This document shows positions 1 through 8,641 of a stretch of DNA of 64,000 bases, piece by piece. The position numbers and the translations under genes were made by a program. The DNA comes from Chryseobacterium sp. GVT01B (GTDB lineage Bacteria > Bacteroidota > Bacteroidia > Flavobacteriales > Weeksellaceae), in the NCBI RefSeq assembly GCF_019970045.1, contig NZ_JAHXYI010000012.1:61621-125620 (forward strand), read 5' to 3'. Below the pieces are notes generated by a model. That model had not been told where the DNA came from, did not search any database, and saw nothing but the letters and a program-made list of their open reading frames with translations. Positions within the stretch are counted from its first letter, which is position 1; each line of letters opens with the position of its first letter.

Positions 1-517
1 GCTTAAAGTCTACAATCAGATCTACCTGTCTTGCCGTCATGCCTCCCGAAATAGGAAGAACACTCATCCCCAGTTTTTCTGCTCCGTAATGAAGACCTAA
101 TCCTCCTGTGAAAATTCCATAACCATACGCATTGTGCAGCTGCATTCCCGGTTTAGCTCCTGCAGCATGTAAAGATCTTGCCACTACTTCGCTGAAAAGG
201 TCCACATCTTCTTTGGTATATCCTACCACTGTTGGTTTTCCCGTTGTCCCGCTGGAACAGTGAATGCGCTGAAGCTCATTCTTAGGAACGGTAAATAAAC
301 CAAATGGATAGTTATCTCTTAAATCCTGTTTGTAAGTAATAGGAAGTTTCCTGATATCTTCAATCGACCTTATATCCTGTGGAGATATTTGTAATTCATC
401 AAATTTCTTTTTATAAAATTCCGATTTTTCTCCCAAATAGCTGATCAAACTGATCAACCGGTCGGATTGAAGCTGTCTCAACTGACCCAGCTCCAGATAT
501 TCAACTGCAAAATCCAT
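1..517 (-). CDS. paaK: Phenylacetate-CoA ligase, N-terminal part (cut by window edge)
   Basis: The reading frame runs leftward from ATG at 517 and leaves the window still open, so only about 172 residues are visible. The AMP-binding P-loop HCSSGTTGKPTVVGYT and the following stretch with LHNAYGYGIFTGGLG are typical of PaaK, which activates phenylacetate with ATP and CoA in the cytoplasm as the first step of aerobic phenylacetate breakdown. The protein begins MDFAVEYLELGQL. The next gene (692-1267, same strand) is a TetR-type regulator, and a perfect inverted repeat lies just upstream of this start, so repression relieved by phenylacetyl-CoA is the likely control. The family assignment is firm; the C-terminal domain is not visible. 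Confidence 0.9.
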   Translation of the reverse strand, partial: MDFAVEYLELGQLRQLQSDRLISLISYLGEKSEFYKKKFDELQISPQDIRSIEDIRKLPITYKQDLRDNYPFGLFTVPKNELQRIHCSSGTTGKPTVVGYTKEDVDLFSEVVARSLHAAGAKPGMQLHNAYGYGIFTGGLGLHYGAEKLGMSVLPISGGMTARQVDLIVDFK

Positions 518-525
518 AAAACTAA

Positions 526-539
526 CTAACATTTGTTAG
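526..539. promoter_or_regulatory. Inverted repeat CTAACA-TT-TGTTAG, likely TetR/PaaR operator
   Basis: A perfect 6-2-6 palindrome begins 9 bp upstream of the paaK ATG. From memory, the Thermus PaaR operator is CNAACGNNCGTTNG. This site has the same layout and differs only in the central G/C pair, which is A/T here. A TetR-family gene lies about 150 bp away, which makes operator function plausible. Binding is inferred. Confidence 0.55.
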
Positions 540-691
540 GTGTAAATTTAAAAAGATTTTATAAGCTGGCAAAATTTTTATGACTTTTGTCATATTTTGA
601 ATGATTCTAAATAACAAGATAAAAGCTTAATGCTTTCTTTTGTAAAATGTATAATGTAAAATGTATTAATGATTTTCCTTGCTAGGGCCTA

Positions 692-1267
692 TCAATGTTG
701 GTTTCCCAGCAGACCATATAGGATTTTCTCTCTAATTTCATCGGTAATTTCATCAGTAGAATCGCTGCTTCTTTTGAACCAGAAATAAGAATTGTTTAAA
801 GTATGTAGAATAAATCTTGTGGTAAACGATGGTGATTTCAGTTCCCAGTTTTCTGCAATGTAGATTTCGGAAATCAGTTTTTCAACTTCCTGTTGATAAT
901 TTTTTCTTAACTCTACAAATTCGGGAAGCTTTTCTTCCAGATGTCTCCATTCATTAGAATAAATATGAGTAACATCACGGTTTTTAAGGACAACGGATAA
1001 ATGTTTATCCAGTAACAGATTCAGTTTTTCCCTTGGAGCAATATCCGTATTTTTCACTTCCTGAAGTTCATCGAAAAACTCCTGCGCAATGCCGAAACAA
1101 ATCCATTCCAGAATTTCTTCCTTTGAACGGATGTGTGCATACAGCGATGCTGCCTTGATATTGAGTTTCGTAGCCAGGTCTCTTACTGAACTCCCCATAT
1201 ACCCTTTCTCTTTGAAAAGCTCTACTGCTACGTCTAATATTTTTCTCTGTTTTTCTTTTAGTTCCAT
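692..1267 (-). CDS. TetR/AcrR family transcriptional regulator (PaaR-like)
   Basis: The 191-residue protein has a TetR-type helix-turn-helix at about residues 8-55 (KILDVAVELFKEKGY, then SVRDLATKLNIKAASLYAHIRSKEEIL), followed by an all-helical ligand domain with the dimer interface expected at the C-terminus. Length and layout are normal for the family. It lies upstream of paaK on the same strand with a 174-bp gap. Together with the operator-like palindrome at 526-539 this suggests it represses phenylacetate catabolism genes and senses phenylacetyl-CoA. The ligand is inferred from context only; fatty-acyl-CoA-responsive TetR proteins look similar. Confidence 0.8.
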   Translation of the reverse strand: MELKEKQRKILDVAVELFKEKGYMGSSVRDLATKLNIKAASLYAHIRSKEEILEWICFGIAQEFFDELQEVKNTDIAPREKLNLLLDKHLSVVLKNRDVTHIYSNEWRHLEEKLPEFVELRKNYQQEVEKLISEIYIAENWELKSPSFTTRFILHTLNNSYFWFKRSSDSTDEITDEIREKILYGLLGNQH

Positions 1268-1634
1268 CTGGTAAAATGCAAAAGTAATTATTCTAAAATA
1301 AAAAGCTGAATTTTAACACTTACATCAAATAAATTCTCCCATTTTCATATCTGCCCGTTAGAAGTTCCTTCTCACAGTATGACTATTTGGTCATGGATTT
1401 CAAAGAAATAATTACGAAATCGGAAATTTTGTCAAGTTAATTTTCCGTTAAAAATACAATATCCGGAAAATTTGTCCTATTTTTTTGTAAATTTAATAAT
1501 TGAACACTTTTTGCGATATAGTCATCGAATAAATGATTAAATAATTGATGGCATTAAGAGACTGAGCCTCAAAATTTGGTTTCTTGATGTTTTTTAAACT
1601 AAACTTTGAACACAATACCAAAAATATATAAAAT
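1268..1634. other. Intergenic region between divergent TetR gene and clpB, with an orphan inverted repeat
   Basis: No coding frame of credible length is visible. At 1379-1394 there is an inverted repeat, ATGAC-TATTTG-GTCAT, of TetR-operator size. It is about 110 bp upstream of the TetR gene start and about 240 bp upstream of clpB. The clpB promoter candidate is listed separately. Confidence 0.4.
1575..1608 (+). promoter_or_regulatory. Candidate clpB promoter
   Basis: TTTG at 1575-1578 is followed after 21 bp by TAAACTTTG at 1600-1608, close to the Bacteroidota -33/-7 pair TTTG / TAnnTTTG but with three bases instead of two between TA and TTTG. The same TTAAACTTTGAA string occurs upstream of the GH92 gene (around 31941). 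No CIRCE-like or heat-shock element was seen. Confidence 0.35.
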
Positions 1635-4229
1635 ATGAACTTAAACCAATATACAGTAAAATCACAGGAAGCCATCCAGGCAGCACAACAGCTTGCTATG
1701 GAATTGGGCAACCAAAGTATTGAACCTCAACATCTCCTTGAAGGAATCTTTCAGGTGGATGAAAATATATCGCCTTTTTTACTTAAAAAATCTGAAGCAG
1801 ACGCTAATTTAGTAAGAGAGCGCAACCGTGAAAATTTAGAAAAACTTCCAAAAGTACAGGGAGGAAACATTTACCTTTCACAATCTGCCAACAAAGTATT
1901 ATTGGACGCACCCAACATTGCCAAAAAAATGGGCGATGAATATGTAACGATTGAGCATTTATGGCTATCACTTCTTGAAACCAGCTCAGAAGTTTCCAAA
2001 ATGCTGAAAGATATGGGCGTAACCAAAAATCTGCTGGAAGGCGCTATAAAAGAATTAAGAAAAGGAAGTAAAGCAACTTCTGCAAGTTCAGAAGAAACCT
2101 ACCAATCCTTAAATAAATATGCTAAAAACTTCAATGAATTAGCAGCAGAAGGAAAACTGGATCCTGTAATCGGGCGTGATGAGGAAATCAGAAGGGTTTT
2201 ACAGATTCTTTCAAGAAGAACAAAAAACAACCCAATCCTTATCGGTGAACCGGGTGTAGGTAAAACAGCCATTGCTGAAGGAATTGCCCACAGAATTATC
2301 AACGGTGACGTTCCTGAAAACCTGATGGATAAAACTTTATTCTCATTGGACATGGGAGCTTTGATCGCCGGAGCCAAATACAAGGGTGAGTTTGAAGAGC
2401 GTCTGAAATCCGTTGTGAATGAGGTTACCAAATCTGACGGGCAGATTATTCTTTTCATTGACGAAATCCACACTTTGGTAGGTGCCGGTGGTGGTGAAGG
2501 CGCTATGGATGCTGCCAACATCTTAAAACCTGCTTTGGCAAGAGGTGAACTGAGAGCGATTGGAGCAACCACTTTGAACGAATATCAAAAGTATTTCGAA
2601 AAAGATAAAGCGTTGGAAAGACGTTTCCAGAAAGTAATGGTGGAAGAACCAGATACTGAATCTGCAATTTCGATCCTTCGTGGTATTAAAGATAAATATG
2701 AAGCTCACCACAAGGTAAGAATCAAAGATGAGGCAATTATTGCAGCTGTAGAAATGTCGCAAAGATATATTTCAGACCGTTTCTTACCGGATAAAGCAAT
2801 CGACCTTATTGATGAAGCTTCTGCCAAGCTGAGAATGGAAATCAATTCCAAACCAGAAGAACTGGATGTTCTGGACAGAAGGCTGATGCAGCTGGAAATT
2901 GAACTGGCAGCCATTTCAAGAGAAGGCAACCAAACCAAAATTGATCATCTGAAAGAAGATATTGCTAAAATTTCAGAACAGAGAAATGAGATCAATGCTA
3001 AATGGCTGAAAGAAAAGCAGAAAAGTGAAGATCTTACCCAGATCAAAAAAGATATTGAATCTCTGAAACATGAAGCAGAAAGAGCTTCCAGAGCCGGAGA
3101 TTATGCAAAAGTAGCGGAGATACAATATGGAAAACTTCGTGAAAAAGAAGAAGAGCTCAATAAAGTTGAGCTGGAAATGCAGAACCACCAAAACGAACTG
3201 ATCAAAGAAGAAGTTACTGCAGAAAACATCTCTGAAGTAATTGGTAAATGGACAGGTATTCCTGTAACCAAATTATTACAATCAGAAAGGGATAAATTAT
3301 TAAATCTGGAATCTGAACTGCACCACAGAGTCGTAGGACAGGATGAAGCTATCCAGGCGGTTGCTGATGCGATCAGAAGAAACAGAGCCGGTCTTAGTGA
3401 TGATAAAAAACCTATCGGATCTTTCTTATTCCTGGGAACAACCGGAGTGGGTAAAACCGAGCTGGCAAAAGCATTGGCAGAATTCTTATTTGATGATGAA
3501 AACAATATGACCAGAATTGATATGAGTGAATATCAGGAACGTCACAGTGTTTCAAGATTGGTAGGAGCTCCTCCAGGATATGTAGGATATGATGAAGGCG
3601 GGCAATTGACTGAAGCGGTAAGAAGAAGACCTTATTCCGTGGTGCTTTTGGACGAGATTGAAAAAGCACATCCGGACGTTTTCAACACTTTACTACAGGT
3701 TTTGGATGATGGACGTCTGACTGATAATAAAGGCCGTGTGGTTAATTTTAAGAATTCAATTATCATTATGACCTCGAATTTAGGCTCCCACCTTATTCAG
3801 GAGAATTTTGAGAATCTTACTGAGGAAAACCAGGATGAAATTGTGGATAAAACAAAAGTAGAAGTTTTTGATCTGCTGAAACAGACACTACGTCCGGAAT
3901 TCCTGAACAGAATTGATGAAATTGTATTATTCCAGCCTTTAAGAAAAAAAGAAATCGGAAAAATCGTTCAGTATCAGTTGAGAGGGTTCAATGAAATGTT
4001 ATCTAAACGAAACATTATTATGACTTTCACTCAGGATGCGGTAGATTATCTGATGGAAAAAGGTTACGATCCTGCTTTCGGAGCAAGGCCATTGAAAAGA
4101 GTAATCCAGCAGGAAGTATTAAATAAACTGTCTAAAGAGATTCTTGCAGGAAAGGTAAATGACGGAGACAGAATTACTTTGGATTATTTCGTAGAAACAG
4201 GTTTGGTTTTCAGACCTACTGAACAATAA
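1635..4229 (+). CDS. clpB: ATP-dependent chaperone ClpB
   Basis: The 864-residue protein has the full ClpB layout: an N-terminal Clp repeat domain (residues 1-145), AAA+ domain 1 with Walker A GEPGVGKT near residue 206 and Walker B ILFIDEIHTL, the long coiled-coil middle domain (about 410-525) that distinguishes ClpB from ClpA and ClpC, and AAA+ domain 2 with Walker A GTTGVGKT near 605 and VVLLDEIEKAHPDVF. It lacks the IGF/IGL loop for ClpP docking, as expected. It disaggregates proteins together with DnaK in the cytoplasm. It appears monocistronic, with its own terminator downstream. Length is standard. Confidence 0.97.
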   Translation: MNLNQYTVKSQEAIQAAQQLAMELGNQSIEPQHLLEGIFQVDENISPFLLKKSEADANLVRERNRENLEKLPKVQGGNIYLSQSANKVLLDAPNIAKKMGDEYVTIEHLWLSLLETSSEVSKMLKDMGVTKNLLEGAIKELRKGSKATSASSEETYQSLNKYAKNFNELAAEGKLDPVIGRDEEIRRVLQILSRRTKNNPILIGEPGVGKTAIAEGIAHRIINGDVPENLMDKTLFSLDMGALIAGAKYKGEFEERLKSVVNEVTKSDGQIILFIDEIHTLVGAGGGEGAMDAANILKPALARGELRAIGATTLNEYQKYFEKDKALERRFQKVMVEEPDTESAISILRGIKDKYEAHHKVRIKDEAIIAAVEMSQRYISDRFLPDKAIDLIDEASAKLRMEINSKPEELDVLDRRLMQLEIELAAISREGNQTKIDHLKEDIAKISEQRNEINAKWLKEKQKSEDLTQIKKDIESLKHEAERASRAGDYAKVAEIQYGKLREKEEELNKVELEMQNHQNELIKEEVTAENISEVIGKWTGIPVTKLLQSERDKLLNLESELHHRVVGQDEAIQAVADAIRRNRAGLSDDKKPIGSFLFLGTTGVGKTELAKALAEFLFDDENNMTRIDMSEYQERHSVSRLVGAPPGYVGYDEGGQLTEAVRRRPYSVVLLDEIEKAHPDVFNTLLQVLDDGRLTDNKGRVVNFKNSIIIMTSNLGSHLIQENFENLTEENQDEIVDKTKVEVFDLLKQTLRPEFLNRIDEIVLFQPLRKKEIGKIVQYQLRGFNEMLSKRNIIMTFTQDAVDYLMEKGYDPAFGARPLKRVIQQEVLNKLSKEILAGKVNDGDRITLDYFVETGLVFRPTEQ

Positions 4230-4260
4230 AATAGTTTTTTTCATATACATTATTTTTGTG

Positions 4261-4297
4261 AATAAGTGCTGTAAAGTGATTTGCAGCACTTATTTTT
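4261..4297 (+). terminator. Rho-independent terminator of clpB
   Basis: AATAAGTGCTG at 4261-4271 pairs perfectly with CAGCACTTATT at 4284-4294 across a 12-nt loop, and is followed by a T-rich run. It sits 31 bp after the clpB stop codon. The rest of the gap to 4545 is very AT-rich and shows no gene. Confidence 0.8.
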
Positions 4298-4545
4298 AAC
4301 ATCAGGACCTTTAAGCAATTTATTTTTGATAAATAATGATTTTCATCCAATTTCAGATTTTTAGAAAAAATATTCTTATTAAAAAATCCAATCCATAGTA
4401 CATTCATTAAAAAACAACACTGAAAATGTAAACTTTACACATAAAACATAAATAATGTACATTTAACATAAAATAATATGTAAATAATTAAATATATCGC
4501 ATTGTTATTTCTCATATATTCGTTTGTATTAAAAAACGAGATTTT

Positions 4546-5550
4546 ATGAAAAAAACAATTTTAGGAGTTTTAATCACACTCATGGTTTCATGTAACAACA
4601 ATGAGACAGAAAATGTTACTCCAGAAAACACAAATGTTGAAGAAACTAATATTACAGCTGGCAAAGAAGCTTTTTGCGGCTCTGATATTCTCAGAAGAAA
4701 ACATCTTGCTGAAGATCCGGCAGCCATGCAGCGAATGCTTCAGATAGAACAACAAACCGTCAGTTTTATTGAGCAGAAAAAAATGGGTAAGATTTTACCT
4801 GACGGAAGTGTAGAAATACCGGTAATATTTAATGTCCTTTATACGAAAGCATCTAATAATGTCTCAGACGCCAGAATAAATTCTCAAATTGATGTACTTA
4901 ATAAAGCCTTTGCATCCACTCATGCTGATATCTCTAAGATTCCTGCAGAATTTCAATCTGTAAATGCGGGTGATACCAAAATTAAATTCAGATTGGCAGG
5001 CATTAACAGAAAATCCACAAAGACTTCCAGATGGGCACCGGATGATAAAATGAAAAAAGCATCTACCGGAGGAATGGATTCTACTAACCCTAACCAATAT
5101 TTAAACATCTGGGTGGTAGATTATATGCCTTATCAGACCGGATATGTTTTAGGATACGCTACTTTTCCGGAAGACGCCGGACTTTGGAACGATGGTGTTG
5201 TGATGATGGACGACTATGTAGGAGAAGGAGGTCCTGATGCCACTCACAACCAAGGAAGAGTTACCGTACATGAAGTAGGGCATTATTTGAACCTCAGACA
5301 CATTTGGGGAGATGCAAATTGCGGAGATGATTTAGCAGGTGATACTCCTCAACAGATTACCAAACACTCTGGTGTACCAACCTATCCCAGATACGAAACA
5401 TGTGGCGGAGTTTCACGTTCTGTAATGTTTATGAACTACATGGACTATTCAGATGAAACAACGTTATTCATGTTTACACAACAACAAAACAGCAGAATGC
5501 AAGCATCCGTTTCAGCATCAGGTCCACGTGCAGGATTAAGAGTTCTGTAA
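4546..5550 (+). CDS. M43-family zinc metalloprotease lipoprotein, copy 1
   Basis: The 334-residue exported protein starts MKKTILGVLITLMVSC, a lipoprotein signal peptide with the acylated Cys at 16. The zinc site HEVGHYLNLRH is at 242-252, with Glu243 as the general base, and the Met-turn SVMFMNYMDY is near 292-301. This is the pappalysin/cytophagalysin (MEROPS M43) pattern, although the usual Gly between the second and third His is Asn here. It is the first and most diverged in sequence context of four tandem paralogues (4546, 8642, 10038, 11541), and the only one whose upstream region lacks the shared 14-bp box. The substrate is unknown; surface or periplasmic proteolysis is inferred. Confidence 0.88.
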   Translation: MKKTILGVLITLMVSCNNNETENVTPENTNVEETNITAGKEAFCGSDILRRKHLAEDPAAMQRMLQIEQQTVSFIEQKKMGKILPDGSVEIPVIFNVLYTKASNNVSDARINSQIDVLNKAFASTHADISKIPAEFQSVNAGDTKIKFRLAGINRKSTKTSRWAPDDKMKKASTGGMDSTNPNQYLNIWVVDYMPYQTGYVLGYATFPEDAGLWNDGVVMMDDYVGEGGPDATHNQGRVTVHEVGHYLNLRHIWGDANCGDDLAGDTPQQITKHSGVPTYPRYETCGGVSRSVMFMNYMDYSDETTLFMFTQQQNSRMQASVSASGPRAGLRVL

Positions 5551-5565
5551 AAAAATTAAAAAAAT

Positions 5566-5594
5566 AAAAGATCGCTTCTTCAAGCGATCTTTTT
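5566..5594 (+). terminator. Rho-independent terminator of M43 copy 1
   Basis: A 12-bp stem (AAAAGATCGCTT / AAGCGATCTTTT) with a CTTC tetraloop and a following T-run lies 15 bp after the stop codon. Confidence 0.85.
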
Positions 5595-5752
5595 ATTTTA
5601 AAGCCCTCCTTCTTTCAGACAGGATTTATATTGAAGGATTTTTTCTGCACCCGCTTATTCTTTTACAAAACATACAATCCGTAAAAACACGGTAAAAATA
5701 ACAGTATAATTCCCTATTCGCGAATACATTTTCTACCATATTTTTTCCGAGA

Positions 5753-5766
5753 TTTGCATATTAATT
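5753..5766 (+). promoter_or_regulatory. 14-bp box TTTGCATATTAATT upstream of the NarL-system operon
   Basis: The same 14 bases occur upstream of M43 copies 2 and 3, and with one change upstream of copy 4. Here the box ends 26 bp before the first gene of the operon at 5793. TTTG could be a -33 element, but here the downstream sequence does not supply the same -7 element as in the protease promoters, so an activator box is an alternative. Confidence 0.5.
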
Positions 5767-5792
5767 GAGTTTCATCCGTAAAACGTTAAGCT

Positions 5793-6323
5793 ATGAATAC
5801 AGAATCAAACAATCCGCTGCAACCTGGAACAATGTCAAATAGTCTTATCCAGGCTCTGATCGATAATTACCGTCAAAACCATTTAAGTGCAATTAATACT
5901 GCTTTAGGTATTCAGGACGCTCATTCTATTTGGTTTGATCTTCCAAAATTGAAAAATTTTATTGCAAAGATTGAAGAAGAGGCTGCCAAAGTAAACCCTG
6001 CAACTTCTGACGAAGATCTGGGAATCAGGTTTTATTATGCTACATATCCGAAACAGGAAAACTGGTCTATTATGGACTCACACCCTGTTCCGGTAGAATA
6101 CGCCGGAAAACATACTTTAGTGATGATTCCAACCGTAAAAAAAGCCAGCGAAACAGGAGAGCTTGTTGATTTTGACTTTAATCCTTTTCATACTGTTGAA
6201 GGAAAATCCTTAGCGTTAAATGCACATAAAGCCAAAGGCAAAGGAGAAGACCCTGACACAGGCCTTGGAGAAAACAGTGGAACACTTATTCCACCAGCTC
6301 CACCTATGGGCACTTCTTATTAA
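5793..6323 (+). CDS. Conserved-looking hypothetical protein, first gene of a sensory operon
   Basis: I do not recognise a named domain in this 176-residue protein. It has no signal peptide or membrane segment. The N-terminal half is predicted helical (LIQALIDNYRQNHLSAINTALG); the centre contains LGIRFYYATYP and YAGKHTLVMIP, which look like beta strands; the C-terminal 30 residues are rich in Gly and Pro and probably disordered. It is followed after 20 bp by a 7-TM protein, then a histidine kinase and response regulator, which suggests a cytoplasmic part of the same sensory pathway. Function unknown. Confidence 0.7.
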   Translation: MNTESNNPLQPGTMSNSLIQALIDNYRQNHLSAINTALGIQDAHSIWFDLPKLKNFIAKIEEEAAKVNPATSDEDLGIRFYYATYPKQENWSIMDSHPVPVEYAGKHTLVMIPTVKKASETGELVDFDFNPFHTVEGKSLALNAHKAKGKGEDPDTGLGENSGTLIPPAPPMGTSY

Positions 6324-6343
6324 TTATCATTCTTAAACACAGT

Positions 6344-6991
6344 ATGACTGAGATTCAAAAAATTTTTTCGTCATTTATGTATTGGGGAGAAGCCTTTGCT
6401 GCTTTAGTCTCTATAATTTATTATAACCGTGTAAAAAAACAACACTGGAAATATCTGGCAATTTATCTCATTCTTATTTTTCTGTGTGAATCAGCTGTAA
6501 AATGGGGGGAAAAACCACTAAAAATAGACAGAATAAATTTTTACAACTACTTTGTGATTCCATTACAGTTTATATTTTTTTATTGGCTGTATGCAAAAGA
6601 ATCTCTAAAGAAAGTAAAACTGTTCTACATTTTGACAGGCATATATATTTTATCATATATTCTCAGGGCACTTTTTTTCCCGGAAAAGAAAGTAGTATTT
6701 TCCTTCAATTACAACATAGGTTGTTTACTTTTAATGGGTCTTGTTATTATGGAGTTTTACAAACAGGTTAACTCATCTGAGATTCTCAATTTCAGTAAAA
6801 ACAGAATGTTTTATATTAATCTGGGAATAACGCTTTTTTATATCGCTAATCAGCCATTTATGACATTTAACTCTTTTCTGTGGAAATATATAGATATCTG
6901 GGATATTTATTTTATATATTTCCAGGTTTCAGGAGCAGTGATGTATATTTTATTTGCAAGTTCATTCATATGGGGAAAACAGAGCTCTTAA
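6344..6991 (+). CDS. Seven-helix integral membrane protein, putative sensor partner of the adjacent kinase
   Basis: The 215-residue protein consists almost entirely of about seven hydrophobic helices (roughly residues 10-27, 35-51, 66-83, 90-109, 118-136, 152-172 and 185-208) joined by short charged loops. I see no enzymatic motif. Its last 22 bases overlap the start of the histidine kinase gene, so the two are probably translationally coupled. The kinase itself has only one membrane helix, so this protein may supply the membrane sensing module. That role is inference; a transporter or accessory protein cannot be excluded. Confidence 0.7.
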   Translation: MTEIQKIFSSFMYWGEAFAALVSIIYYNRVKKQHWKYLAIYLILIFLCESAVKWGEKPLKIDRINFYNYFVIPLQFIFFYWLYAKESLKKVKLFYILTGIYILSYILRALFFPEKKVVFSFNYNIGCLLLMGLVIMEFYKQVNSSEILNFSKNRMFYINLGITLFYIANQPFMTFNSFLWKYIDIWDIYFIYFQVSGAVMYILFASSFIWGKQSS

Positions 6992-7755
6992 TAACCATTA
7001 TTTCATTCAACATCTTTTTTCTGATGTTTGTAATAGCCGTATTTATTTATATCAGAAATTACAGACAGCGAAAAAGAGAATATCTGAATGAAATCGAGAT
7101 GAAAAATGAACTTCATCAGAGAGAGCTTCTGGCCACCCAATTGGAAATCCAGCAGGCCACCATGCAGCAGATCGGAAGGGAATTGCATGATAATATCGGC
7201 CAGAAACTAACCCTGGTGAGTCTGTATGTACAACAGATGCTTTACGAGAATAAAGCTCCGGAAGCCAGTGAAAGGATTGATCAGGTTTCTCAGATTATCA
7301 ATCAGTCTCTGCAGGATCTCAGGAGTTTGTCTAAAACACTGACAGATGACAACATCAATCAAAAGGAAATTGTAACTTTAATACAGGAAGAAGTAGACAA
7401 TACCAATTCTTTTAAAAAGTGCCATGTAAGCTTTGAACATAATTTTAAGCAGCTGGATCTAGGTTTTGTTCATAAAAATATGCTGCTCAGAATCACACAG
7501 GAATTTATTCAGAACAGTATAAAGCATTCCCGTTGTAAAAATATTTTTATATGCCTGAATACTTCCGAAGATATCCTTTGGGAACTTGACATCCGCGATG
7601 ATGGAATCGGGTTTGATACTTCACAGATCAAATCCAACGGAATAGGCCTTACGAATATGAAAAACAGAGCTGAAATCATAGGGGCAAATTTTCATATGGA
7701 AAGCCGGGAAAATACGGGAACCCGAATCAATATTATCTTAAAAAAACAGTCATGA
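6970..7755 (+). CDS. NarL-type sensor histidine kinase (HisKA_3)
   Basis: I chose ATG at 6970 (MGKTELLITIISFN) because an upstream extension would duplicate the preceding gene's end in another frame. The 261-residue product has one membrane helix (about 6-28), a coiled linker, the HisKA_3 phosphoacceptor motif with His73 in GRELHDNIGQ, and a HATPase domain with an N-box around 174-187 (ITQEFIQNSIKHS), a G1 box DDGIGF and a G2 box GIGLTNMKNRA. It has no extracellular domain. It overlaps the 7-TM gene by 22 bp and the response regulator by 4 bp. Confidence 0.9.
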   Translation: MGKTELLITIISFNIFFLMFVIAVFIYIRNYRQRKREYLNEIEMKNELHQRELLATQLEIQQATMQQIGRELHDNIGQKLTLVSLYVQQMLYENKAPEASERIDQVSQIINQSLQDLRSLSKTLTDDNINQKEIVTLIQEEVDNTNSFKKCHVSFEHNFKQLDLGFVHKNMLLRITQEFIQNSIKHSRCKNIFICLNTSEDILWELDIRDDGIGFDTSQIKSNGIGLTNMKNRAEIIGANFHMESRENTGTRINIILKKQS

Positions 7756-8393
7756 AGAAATCTATTGTAATTGTTGACGATCATATACTTATCGCAAAAG
7801 CCCTGGAAGGCATTATTGGTAATTTTACCGAGTTTGAAGTCATCTATGTATGTGAAAATGGAAAAGACCTTATCCAAAAAATCGAAGAAGGAAATACCAT
7901 TCCGGATATCATTCTTTTAGATATCAGCATGCCAATTATGGACGGTTTTGAAACCGCTGTCTGGCTTACAAAAAATCATCCTGCCATTAAAATTATGGCA
8001 CTTAGTATGCAGGGTGACGACAACAGTGTGATTAAAATGATCAAAAGCGGAGCAAAAGGTTACCTTTTAAAAAACACCCACCCAAGAGATCTGGAAACAG
8101 CGCTTACCCGATTGAACAGCGATGGATTCTTTTATCCGGACTGGGCTTCTAAAATTATTTTCTCCAACCTTAATAAAGAAACAGAATCCGAAATTGCCGT
8201 AAGAATTTCTGACAGAGAAAAAGAATTCCTAAAGTATACTGTAACGGAACTCAGCTATAAAGAAATTGCAGACAGAATGTGCTGCAGCCCAAGAACCGTG
8301 GAAAGTTATCGAGATCAGCTTTGTGAAAAACTGGATTTAAAAACCCGTGTCGGATTGGCTGTATTTGCTATTAAAAATGGTTTTGCAAACTAA
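7752..8393 (+). CDS. NarL/FixJ-family response regulator
   Basis: The 213-residue protein has a receiver domain (1-120) with the acidic pair Asp9/Asp10, phosphoacceptor Asp57 in PDIILLDISMP and a conserved Lys in GYLLKN. A LuxR-type helix-turn-helix follows (about 148-212) with LSYKEIADRMCCSPRTVESYRDQLCEKL. The start overlaps the kinase stop as ATGA. It is the output of the kinase at 6970. The neighbouring M43 genes and this operon share an upstream box, so they are plausible targets. The 248-bp gap that follows is AT-rich and belongs to the next promoter region; I see no terminator in it. Confidence 0.93.
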   Translation: MKKSIVIVDDHILIAKALEGIIGNFTEFEVIYVCENGKDLIQKIEEGNTIPDIILLDISMPIMDGFETAVWLTKNHPAIKIMALSMQGDDNSVIKMIKSGAKGYLLKNTHPRDLETALTRLNSDGFFYPDWASKIIFSNLNKETESEIAVRISDREKEFLKYTVTELSYKEIADRMCCSPRTVESYRDQLCEKLDLKTRVGLAVFAIKNGFAN

Positions 8394-8584
8394 AATTTAC
8401 CGTGAAAAAATTCTTTTTAAAATAAATTTAAATGAAAAGTATTCACGAAAAATAATCAAAAACAGAAAACACAATAACACATTTCATAGAATTGATTAAA
8501 ATTCAAAACATTTAAAATAACAATGAATTAAAACCAAATAAATGTGTAAATAATTATCAATTCATTAAGAAAATAAGAAAAATA

Positions 8585-8618
8585 TTTGCATATTAATTTC
8601 AAATAATATAATTTCACA
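8585..8618 (+). promoter_or_regulatory. Conserved promoter module of M43 copy 2
   Basis: A 34-bp block begins with TTTGCATATTAATT and ends with TATAATTTCACA, 23 bp before the ATG. It is identical in copy 3 (9981-10014) and slightly changed in copy 4 (11480-11513). TTTG as -33 and TAATTTCA as a weak -7, 20 bp apart, fit a Bacteroidota promoter. Homology extends upstream (shared ATTGATTAAAATTCAAAAC in the copy 2 and copy 3 leaders). Confidence 0.6.
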
Positions 8619-8641
8619 TTCTCAACCTAAATGATTTTGAT

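Noticed and set aside
641..668. Tandem TGTAAAATGTAT repeat downstream of the TetR gene
   Set aside because: It is two copies of an AT-rich 12-13-mer in a non-coding gap, with no structure or neighbouring function.
2099..2572. Long open frame on the minus strand inside clpB
   Set aside because: It is the antisense shadow of a highly conserved coding region, with no promoter and no recognisable protein features.
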